In this document: one piece after another, positions 1-5,954 of the stretch
Layout: each line of letters begins with the position of its first letter
Position numbering within the stretch: position 1 is the stretch's first letter
Source of the DNA: an uncultured Chloroflexota bacterium
Lineage (GTDB): Bacteria > Chloroflexota > Dehalococcoidia > SAR202 > UBA11138
DNA: 7,739 nt
Assembly: GCA_913046025.1 (NCBI GenBank)
Contig: CAJWRP010000087.1
Location: forward strand, 1 to 7,739
Direction: 5' to 3'
Notes under the pieces: model-generated
Seen by the model: the letters and a program-made list of their open reading frames with translations, nothing else
Told to the model about the DNA's origin: nothing
Database searches by the model: none
Made by a program: the position numbers and the translations under genes

Positions 1-882
1 GTGGCGCTCTATTTAGCTGCCAGAAGGTTAAGATGATCAGCGCCGCGCCCAGTATCTCTATCGAAACCGTGCCTGCTGCCGGAACCGGGGTTGGCGTGGG
101 TGTGGAGGCTGGTATTTCTAAACTGGTAACTGCCGAACTCAGTGGCGTGACACCACCCGTAGGCCCAAAGTACTCCGCATGTCGAGAGCCTTCGAATCGC
201 ACCCGGGCCGCTTCATCGTTGAGAGCCTGACTGGGTCTGAAGATATCGTTATTGCGCCCCGAAAGACCTCTGACGCCGGACTCGGGGACAAATTCGACTC
301 ACTGATGACTTATGTCAGTAATAGTGCTTCGGCTTCCAGGTAGGAGTCGCTGTAAATTCTTGCCACGGTGCTAGTTGCTGGGCAGGGATTTACCTCATCG
401 AAATGGAAGAGCGTATGTACGGTACTACTAACATTCACCAGTTGAGGTTGCGAAAAGCTTCCGAGCACCTGATCGATATTACTCACTAGCACCTCTGCGT
501 CATCAATCTCGATTTGCCAGGGAGGTGATGAGAGGCGTAGCAGTGTTAGGATCGGCGTGTTCGTGTAAAATTTGCAATCAGCCTCAAGCGAATAACGATC
601 TTCGTAAGGCGAACCGGTAGCCAAATTCCACAACTTGAAAGCGTCCATTGGGGAAGGAATGTCTAACCAGGAGGCATCGCAAAAAGACTGGGCATGCAGG
701 TCAGAATTACGAATGAATACTTCGGTAGTTTCACCATCGCGGTACGAAGCTTCTGAGAACTCGATGCTCCCAGGCAGAACACTAACTTAGTTAGGTTTCG
801 CCAAGAGAGGGATCAATCCCAAGAATATTGCTGCCATAGAAGCAAGGAACGCTAATTTCAAATCGAACAGCAGATTTACCAC
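1..882 (-). pseudogene. Degraded surface-anchored beta-repeat protein gene, cut by the left edge
   Basis: No single frame is open, but pieces on the minus strand join into one recognisable architecture. A GTG at 880-882 (a TTG at 859-861 is an alternative) opens a 31-codon hydrophobic leader (KLAFLASMAAIFLGLIPLLA) that ends at an in-frame TAA (787-789). The same frame continues with IEFSEASYRDGETTEVFIRN, then SDSDL-type strands, to a second in-frame TAA (310-312). Beyond it the frame reads EVFRGAITISSDPV, and coding sense then passes to the neighbouring frame near 225-240. That frame (298 to 1) reads AEYFGPTGG, a linker STPTPTPVP (about 77-118) and a hydrophobic helix ILGAALIILTFW followed by QLNR (about 17-64). 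From memory, the pieces resemble extracellular beta-sandwich modules (xFSxASYxxGET; VFxGxIxxSSDPV; AxYxDPTG). Inferred role: a secreted protein held in the membrane by its C-terminal helix. At least two stops and one frameshift suggest it is dead. The central 310-648 stretch could alternatively be an independent 112-residue gene. The 114 bp between this locus and the aldo/keto reductase show nothing convincing. Confidence 0.5.
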
Positions 883-996
883 TCCACCAAGATCAATGCC
901 GCAGAGTCGTAATTAGGCAGAAGGCGCATGTCAACTCAGATTTTGCCGCCGTCCTATGCCCAAGGACTTGTTGTGGGCTTAGATCAATAGAATGGT

Positions 997-1923
997 CTAA
1001 TTGATAATGCCGTTCAACTCGTCCATATCGTTTTGGGTCAGTTGCCAGCCAGTGCATTTGGCGTTCCCAATGACCTGTTCTGCCTTTGTGGCGCCCGCAA
1101 TTACGGAGCTTACATTCGGATTAGCCAACAGCCATGCGAAAGCCAAATCCAGCACAGTATGGTTGCGCGTGGATGCGAACGATTCCAGTGCTTCAAGCAG
1201 GTCGAAATTCTCGTCGGTCAACATGCCACGGTCGCTTTCGGCGAGCCGCGTGCCCTCAGGCGTGCCCTCTCCCCTCTTGTATTTGCCCGTTAGAAAGCCA
1301 TTCGCCAAAGGATAGTACGGCAGTATGCCAACCCCATAATCGACGCAGAACGGCGCCATTTCAGCCTCAATCCCCCTGTCCATAATGCTGTATTTGGGCT
1401 GAATGCTTACAAAAGAAGCTAGGCCCTGTGTCCTAGACGTCCAGATGGCTTCGCACAGTTGCCAGGCCATAAAGTTGGAGCAGCCAATGTACCTGATCTT
1501 TCCCTGACGGACCAGGCCATCCAGTGTTCTCAACGTCTCTTCAATAGGCGTATTGGGATCCGACCAGTGTATCTGGTAAAGATCGATGTAGTCCGTGCCT
1601 AGCCTTTTGAGGCTGTTTTCGACCTCTGCCGTGATGTGCTGACGGGAGTTACCGGAGTTGTTTGGGCCTTCAGACATGCGGCTCGAGACTTTTGTGGCAA
1701 TTATGGCCGTTTGCCTTTTGCCTTTAAGGGCCAGGCCAATGAACTCTTCAGACAGGCCGCCGCTGTAGCTGTTGGCCGTGTCTATCATGTTTATGCCCAT
1801 GTCAAGTGCGTGGTTAATTACAATCTCGGTGGCACGCTTATCCAATCTGTGACCAAAGTTGTTGGTGCCTAGACCGATTGCCGATACCTGCAGTCCTGAT
1901 CTGCCCAGTTGGCGATATTCCAT
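997..1923 (-). CDS. Aldo/keto reductase
   Basis: A 308-residue cytoplasmic NAD(P)H-dependent oxidoreductase of the aldo/keto reductase superfamily, complete and of usual length for the short bacterial members. The (beta/alpha)8 signature starts with YRQLGRSGLQVSAIGLGT. The catalytic tetrad is visible: Asp48 and Tyr53 in IDTANSY, Lys78 in ATKV, and His119 in YQIHW. The C-terminal cofactor-binding stretch VIAGATKAEQVIGNA (about 274-288) is typical of members such as the YajO and AKR11/12 groups. The ATG is preceded by AGAGGAA at a suitable distance. The gene lies 43 bp downstream of the comB-like gene on the same strand, so co-transcription is likely. The substrate cannot be read from the sequence; reduction of aldehydes or ketones, or oxidation of a sugar-like alcohol, are all possible. 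I see no convincing terminator after it. Confidence 0.93.
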   Translation of the reverse strand: MEYRQLGRSGLQVSAIGLGTNNFGHRLDKRATEIVINHALDMGINMIDTANSYSGGLSEEFIGLALKGKRQTAIIATKVSSRMSEGPNNSGNSRQHITAEVENSLKRLGTDYIDLYQIHWSDPNTPIEETLRTLDGLVRQGKIRYIGCSNFMAWQLCEAIWTSRTQGLASFVSIQPKYSIMDRGIEAEMAPFCVDYGVGILPYYPLANGFLTGKYKRGEGTPEGTRLAESDRGMLTDENFDLLEALESFASTRNHTVLDLAFAWLLANPNVSSVIAGATKAEQVIGNAKCTGWQLTQNDMDELNGIIN

Positions 1924-1966
1924 TGATATTGTTTCCTCTAAGTCTGATTAGGCAAGGCGATTTTCC

Positions 1967-2656
1967 CTAAACCGGTTCAGGTCTTGCCACAAGCAGACCG
2001 CCCTCCTCGGTGATCTTGATGGCAAATGCGGCGGTGTCGATCTCTAGGGCCATGTCCCTGTCTTTTAATGGGAAGTGTGGTCTCGCTGGGTCGCCGTATT
2101 TTTGAGCTTCCTCTCCCGCCAAGATTAGGTCACGCACTGCGGCATGGTCTGGGGTTCTGCCCTGGAGAAGATTTCTGATGTATAGGGCGCACTGCTCGTC
2201 CTCGTCTGCCCTGGCTTTCGCCTCCGCGCCCATGGCAACTATGCTGACCAAATCTGGCTCGTCATTCAGGATGGCTTTTGCTGTGGCCTGGGCCACAACC
2301 AGAGATCCTCCATAGATCTGAGTAGCGTTCTTTGCTGCCGTTACACCTACTGTGCCTGCTCGTGTCGACTGTATCAGCGTCTTCCCGTTGACGTTCGCCA
2401 CAGCCAGCTGCGAAGGGGAATTTCCAAAGTCAAAACCTTCCGGCATTTGTCCGGAAATCTCTCCCATGCACATGTCGCCGGTACCGGATGACTTGAGGTC
2501 TAGTGCTTCTTCAACCTCGGCCACCAGGATGATCTTCTCGGCTCCACGAGAAAAAGCCGCCGCCGCCGTCGTGAAGCAACGGAACACGTCTATGATAATG
2601 GCCGTTCCTTCGGCCTCTTGAGCTCCTAGGAGGAGACTGCCGATTCGAATTTCCAT
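1967..2656 (-). CDS. comB: ComB-like 2-phosphosulfolactate phosphatase
   Basis: The 229-residue protein matches the ComB family, whose founding member hydrolyses (R)-2-phospho-3-sulfolactate to sulfolactate in coenzyme M synthesis; it is Mg-dependent and cytoplasmic. Family landmarks are in order: IDVFR (22-26) followed by a TTAAAA helix, GEISGQMPEGFDFGNSP (65-81), STRAGT (97-102), and the acidic ADEDEQCALYI block (150-160). Length is normal for the family. The chosen start is the ATG at 2654-2656, because GGGAG (2662-2666) sits just upstream of it; a TTG four codons earlier overlaps that Shine-Dalgarno and is unlikely. The aldo/keto reductase follows after 43 bp. No comA, comC, comD or comE homologue is visible nearby, and comB homologues occur widely in bacteria that do not make coenzyme M, so the physiological substrate here is uncertain although family membership is clear. 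Confidence 0.88.
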   Translation of the reverse strand: MEIRIGSLLLGAQEAEGTAIIIDVFRCFTTAAAAFSRGAEKIILVAEVEEALDLKSSGTGDMCMGEISGQMPEGFDFGNSPSQLAVANVNGKTLIQSTRAGTVGVTAAKNATQIYGGSLVVAQATAKAILNDEPDLVSIVAMGAEAKARADEDEQCALYIRNLLQGRTPDHAAVRDLILAGEEAQKYGDPARPHFPLKDRDMALEIDTAAFAIKITEEGGLLVARPEPV

Positions 2657-2661
2657 TTTTT

Positions 2662-2682
2662 CTCCCAATGATTGCGATCATT
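2662..2682 (-). promoter_or_regulatory. Leader hairpin abutting the comB ribosome binding site
   Basis: On the minus strand a 16-base inverted repeat, AATGATCGCAATCATT (2667-2682), has a perfect 6-bp stem around the loop CGCA. The next bases are GGGAG (2662-2666), the Shine-Dalgarno of comB. A possible -10 box TATAAG (2699-2704) lies farther upstream, without a good -35, which would put the repeat inside a short leader. It could be an operator half-site pair, an mRNA hairpin affecting translation, or chance in an A/T-rich stretch. The inverted repeat is certain; a function is not. Confidence 0.35.
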
Positions 2683-2718
2683 TGATTATTGCGCATATCT
2701 TATATGGCAATCAGATGG

Positions 2719-3350
2719 CTAACGTAGTTGGGCCGCGTTGCGCTGACCGCCTCGGCCTCCCAGGAAAAAAAGATCGGGAGCCAGGGGGTATCGCATACCA
2801 GACCGATGCTGCAAGAAAGGCGTTACCCTGGCCATGTCTGAAATGAAGTCGACTATTGCGGCAAGCCGCGTGTGGTTGCGCATCACGCCCACGTAGGTCT
2901 GTTCGCCCCTCATAAGCCTGCAAATAAGGCTCCACAGTCTGGCGGTGACCTTTTCCAATTTCGTGTATAGGCTTGGTGTCAGGTGGAACACCTCGTGGAA
3001 TCGGTGGGACACTTCGAGGTCGGGCAATAGTGCAGCCTCGACCTCTTTCCTGTAGTCGGAAAGATCCGACATAACTCCGGATATGTAATTCTGAATGTGT
3101 CTGGCCGCAGCGATGCCATTCCATATGTCGGCGTAAATACCCTCTCCGGTTAGAGGGTCCAGTAACCCCGCCGCATTCACCACTAGGAGCACGTTTCCTT
3201 AGCCCGCACTGTGACCCCTCCACCGCATGGCTTATTCCTGGGGAATTCGGCCTCGTCTAGCAACAAGACTGTAAGCCCTCGTTCTGCACACTCCTTGGCG
3301 GTTGTGCTGTCAGAGGGACCATCTCCAACAATGATTACGTCATATTTCAT
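2719..3350 (-). pseudogene. Remnant of a geranylgeranyl-reductase-family FAD oxidoreductase gene
   Basis: Two pieces of one flavoprotein lie end to end in different frames. The 5' piece (3350 to 3183, ATG, 55 codons) begins MKYDVIIVGDGPSDS, continues to LLLDEAEFPRNKPCGGGV, and stops at TAG. This is the FAD-binding Rossmann start and the PCGGGVT motif of the geranylgeranyl reductase family. The 3' piece (3192 to 2719, 157 codons from a GTG) starts LLVVNAAGLLDPLTGEGIYA, the second FAD motif of the same family, and runs to a plausible C-terminus. Intact members have about 380-430 residues; here roughly 200 are missing between the motifs and the frame shifts at the join. Key residues are also lost: GxGxxG reads GDGPSD, and the usual GDAAG reads VNAAG. 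Both kinds of damage point to a genuine pseudogene rather than a single assembly error. The family reduces double bonds of isoprenoid chains on lipids, quinones or chlorophyll. It lies 57 bp downstream of ispH. Confidence 0.85.
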
Positions 3351-3407
3351 GGATAGCCTTGGGATGAGGCGGAGAAAACAGCTTAACTAACATCGCCAAG
3401 TAGGGCA

Positions 3408-4307
3408 TCAACGAAGTTCGCGTGGCAGCACAAAGCTTACGTCTTCCTCAGCACCCTCTATCGGTATAACTTCTTCTGGCTGAATAGCTTCTATGACTGC
3501 CTGCACTAGCTCTTCTGGCGTTGACGCCCCAGAGGTGATGCCGACCTTCTCTGCGCCGTCAAGCCACTTCTCGTCCATCTCTTCGGGCCCGTTAATAAGA
3601 TATGCAGGAATGCCATGGGCCTGGGCGACTTCTCGGAGTCGATTACAGTTCGAGCTATTGGGCGCTCCGATGACCAGAATCAACTCAACAAGTCTGCACA
3701 GCTCTTTAACGGCAGCTTGGCGGTTGGTGGTGGCGTAACACAGGTCGTTGCGGACAATGACGTTATTGAACTGTTTGCGGATCTCGTCTATGGAGCGCTT
3801 GGTATCGTCCACAGACAACGTGGTCTGAGTCAGGACCGCGATAGGAGTATCAGTCTCCCAGTCTGGAAGATCGATCGACTCTCTATCGTCTATAAGATGC
3901 ATGCCTGTTTGGCCCATGGTTCCCTTGACCTCTTGATGGCCCTTATGGCCTACCAGTAACAGTTTTCTGCCATCTGTCTCGTATTTCTTCGCCTCGTTGT
4001 GCACCTTGGTAACCAGCGGACAGGTAGCGTCAATAATATTCAGACCAAGGCTTTTGGCCTTGGCAAAGTCGTCTGGAGGCGATCCATGCGCCGAGAAGAC
4101 TACGGTAGAGCCTTCAGGTATCTCTTCAACGTCCTCAACTGTAATTGCGCCCTTCTTTTCCAAGGACTGCACAACATAAGGGTTATGCACGATCTGATGT
4201 TTCACGTAAACTGGCGCACCGAATTTTTCCAATGCCAGTTCTACAATATCAATGGCGCGAACGACGCCTGCACAAAAACCGCGGGGTAGCCCAATGTACA
4301 CTTTCAC
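3408..4307 (-). CDS. ispH: 4-hydroxy-3-methylbut-2-enyl diphosphate reductase
   Basis: IspH (LytB) is a [4Fe-4S] enzyme that reduces HMBPP to IPP and DMAPP in the last step of the MEP isoprenoid pathway, in the cytoplasm. The 299-residue protein is of normal length and complete. Iron-sulfur cysteines are Cys12 (PRGFCAGV), Cys96 (DATCPLV) and Cys190 (NDLCYATTNRQ). Diphosphate-binding and catalytic residues are visible: His41 (IVHNPYV), His74 (SAHG), His124 and Glu126 in GHKGHQEV, the SSN at 218-220, and ITSGAS near 257-262. GHKGHQE differs from the common GHxxHPE by one Gln for Pro. The start is GTG at 4305-4307, with AGGAG (4315-4319) seven bases upstream. The gene is divergent from the aminotransferase, and the broken geranylgeranyl-reductase-family gene follows on the same strand. 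Its presence shows that the host uses the MEP route, as most bacteria do, rather than mevalonate alone. Confidence 0.97.
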   Translation of the reverse strand: MKVYIGLPRGFCAGVVRAIDIVELALEKFGAPVYVKHQIVHNPYVVQSLEKKGAITVEDVEEIPEGSTVVFSAHGSPPDDFAKAKSLGLNIIDATCPLVTKVHNEAKKYETDGRKLLLVGHKGHQEVKGTMGQTGMHLIDDRESIDLPDWETDTPIAVLTQTTLSVDDTKRSIDEIRKQFNNVIVRNDLCYATTNRQAAVKELCRLVELILVIGAPNSSNCNRLREVAQAHGIPAYLINGPEEMDEKWLDGAEKVGITSGASTPEELVQAVIEAIQPEEVIPIEGAEEDVSFVLPRELR

Positions 4308-4517
4308 GGACCATCTCCTGGAAGTATATTAGTTGAGGGAAATACTCGAAAATACCGAATCAAGGTCGATAAATTGATCCCAGAAATTGTATCACAGTCA
4401 AAGATACCGCCGCATGCATGAATTCGTTTTCCATATGAGTAGTGCGCGGTGTATACTACTTTCCAATTTATGTTTCCCCCGGCTAACAATGATCTATTTG
4501 ACTGGAGTTACGGATAG
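4308..4517. promoter_or_regulatory. Divergent intergenic region between ispH and the aminotransferase
   Basis: This 210-bp A/T-richer stretch separates two divergently transcribed genes and should hold both promoters. For the plus-strand gene a TATACT (4452-4457) is a good -10 box, but the bases 17 bp upstream (TTCCAT, 4429-4434) match the -35 consensus poorly. A weak TGGAG (4503-4507) serves as ribosome binding site. For ispH the candidates on the minus strand are TACAAT (4386-4391) and a TTGACT (4397-4402), but they are too close together to be one promoter; a TATACT at 4323-4328 lies too near the start codon. I see no riboswitch, terminator or clear operator palindrome. Confidence 0.4.
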
Positions 4518-5684
4518 ATGAAACTGGCTGAACGAATGGGCGTTCTGGGAACCGAAACGGCATTTGAGGTTCTCGCAAAGGCCCGGAGATTAGAAGCAGA
4601 GGGCAAAGATGTTATCCATCTTGAAATCGGCGAACCCGATTTCGCCACCCCAGAAAACGTAGTTCAGGCAGGGGTAAACGCGCTCAATAGCGGTGACACT
4701 CACTATGGACCGTCACCAGGGTTTCCTGCAGTGAGGGACCGCATAGCGGCAGAAGTATCGGCTACTCGGAGTATCTCAGTAACTGGGGACAACGTAATTA
4801 TTACTCCCGGCGGCAAGCCGATCATGTTTTTCACTATGCTTGCCCTGGTGGATCCAGGCGACGAGGTTCTCTACCCCAATCCTGGTTTTCCAATATACGA
4901 GTCTATGATTCGATTTACCGGTGGAGTTCCAGTGCCGATGAAGCTCCACGAGTCACTAGACTTCAATATTGATATTGAAGAAGTGGCCAGCCAGATTACC
5001 CACAAGACCAAGCTGATGGTGGTGAACTCCCCAAACAATCCCTGTGGCAGTGTAGTTTCCGAGCAAGACCTGAAAGCACTGGCAGAACTGGCTGTCAAAC
5101 ACGACTTGATCGTGCTGTCGGACGAAATATACATACGATTTCTCTACGAAGGCGATCACAAAAGCATAACGGCCTTTCCAGGAATGAGGGAACGAACAAT
5201 TATTCTGGACGGATTCTCCAAGACTTATGCCATGACGGGTTGGCGGGCCGGTTACGGTGTTATGCCGCTGGAACTGGTAGAGCCTATTTCCCGCCTGGTC
5301 ACCAACAGTGTGTCCTGCACGGCAAGTTTTACTCAGGCGGCTATGCTTGAAGCCCTTGAGGGACCCCAGGGCAGCTCCTACGACATGGTGTCCGAGTTCA
5401 AGGCTCGCCGAGACGTAATAGTAAACGGACTCAATGAGATTCCGGGAATTCGATGCGCCATGCCCCAAGGGGCCTTCTATGCTTTTCCCAACGTCGAGGA
5501 CACGGGTATGTCCAGCCAGGAATTTGCCAATCTGGTTCTTGAAGAGGTCGGGGTAGCTTGTCTCTCAGGTGAGTCCTTCGGGAAATTTGGCAAGGGATTC
5601 GTTAGGTTTTCCTTTGCCAACTCCACCAAGAATATCGAGGAAGCCCTGGAACGAATCGACAGGTTCGTCAAAAGCCGAATCTAG
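4518..5684 (+). CDS. Class I pyridoxal-phosphate aminotransferase (aspartate-aminotransferase-like)
   Basis: A 388-residue fold-type I, class I/II aminotransferase, complete and of normal length. The PLP Schiff-base lysine is Lys235 in GFSKTYAMTGWRAGYG, with Arg243 binding the phosphate. Other active-site residues are Asn174 (SPNNPCG), Asp202 and Tyr205 (SDEIY), and the substrate-carboxylate Arg363 (FVRFSF). The N-terminus has the IGEPDF motif (37-42) and HYGPSPGFP (62-70). It resembles the I-gamma branch, which includes aspartate, prephenate, alanine and aromatic aminotransferases. Around the ring-stacking position it reads GGKPIMFFTM and PNPGFPIYESM rather than the more usual GGKQAL and PYWVSY, so I do not give aspC as a symbol. 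Expected role: reversible transfer of an amino group between an amino acid and 2-oxoglutarate or another oxoacid in the cytoplasm. It is the first plus-strand gene after the divergent region. The chosen ATG is supported by a modest TGGAG; Met7 is a less likely start. Confidence 0.92.
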   Translation: MKLAERMGVLGTETAFEVLAKARRLEAEGKDVIHLEIGEPDFATPENVVQAGVNALNSGDTHYGPSPGFPAVRDRIAAEVSATRSISVTGDNVIITPGGKPIMFFTMLALVDPGDEVLYPNPGFPIYESMIRFTGGVPVPMKLHESLDFNIDIEEVASQITHKTKLMVVNSPNNPCGSVVSEQDLKALAELAVKHDLIVLSDEIYIRFLYEGDHKSITAFPGMRERTIILDGFSKTYAMTGWRAGYGVMPLELVEPISRLVTNSVSCTASFTQAAMLEALEGPQGSSYDMVSEFKARRDVIVNGLNEIPGIRCAMPQGAFYAFPNVEDTGMSSQEFANLVLEEVGVACLSGESFGKFGKGFVRFSFANSTKNIEEALERIDRFVKSRI

Positions 5685-5776
5685 ATAGTTCCACAGCGGA
5701 TTTCAAACAGATTTTTGCGTTGGGTTTGCGCGGACCGAGTTTTGCCTTTGTCTGTTTTCGTCTTTCAAATTCCTTG

Positions 5777-5796
5777 ATCGTCGAATAGTCGATGAT
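5777..5796. repeat. Short inverted repeat (hairpin) in the aminotransferase-nadE gap
   Basis: The arms ATCGTCGA and TCGATGAT flank the loop ATAG and form an 8-bp stem with one G-T pair. It lies about 90 bp after the aminotransferase stop and about 120 bp before the nadE promoter box. No run of T follows on the plus strand, so it is not a convincing intrinsic terminator, though it may contribute to ending the upstream transcript or be a regulator site. The rest of the 5685-5910 gap shows no coding sense; a direct repeat of TTTGCG near 5715-5730 is unremarkable. Confidence 0.3.
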
Positions 5797-5913
5797 AATC
5801 AGCCAAACGCGTTAGTTGATTCTCCGAACAGGTTTGTTTTAGCGCCTTGCACCGCTCTGATTATTTCCAGCATTTGCGTATAGGCCGCCAGTCTTAAAGA
5901 ACGACTTACCAGT

Positions 5914-5919
5914 TATAAT
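5914..5919 (+). promoter_or_regulatory. Candidate -10 box of the nadE promoter
   Basis: TATAAT matches the sigma-70-type -10 consensus exactly and stands 35 bp before the nadE ATG, which would give a leader of about 29 bases. The -35 region is poor: GTCTTA at 17-bp spacing, or CTTAAA at 15 bp. There is no TGn extension. The position and the perfect hexamer make it the best promoter candidate in the window, and it indicates that nadE does not depend only on readthrough from the aminotransferase gene. Confidence 0.55.
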
Positions 5920-5954
5920 AAATCTAGATTCTATTGGAATCACTTGGAGGCTCG

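Noticed and set aside
33..230. A 65-codon plus-strand reading frame rich in Val, Gly and Ala
   Set aside because: It is the antisense of the Pro/Thr linker and membrane helix of the minus-strand surface-protein remnant, and it has no ribosome site.
876..929. A 17-codon minus-strand frame starting MRLLPNYDSAAL just before the surface-protein leader
   Set aside because: Too short, no Shine-Dalgarno and no recognisable family; it may be frameshifted 5' sequence of the remnant, but I cannot support that.
954..970. GTCCT and AGGAC arms around a 7-base loop, after the aldo/keto reductase gene
   Set aside because: The stem is only 5 bp and no T run follows on the minus strand, so it does not support a terminator.
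2711..3223. A 170-codon minus-strand frame overlapping the flavoprotein remnant
   Set aside because: It has no recognisable motif, and the overlapping frame carries the LTGEGI flavoprotein motif.
4304..4489. A 61-codon minus-strand frame upstream of ispH
   Set aside because: It fills the divergent promoter region, overlaps the ispH ribosome site, and has no coding character or family motif.
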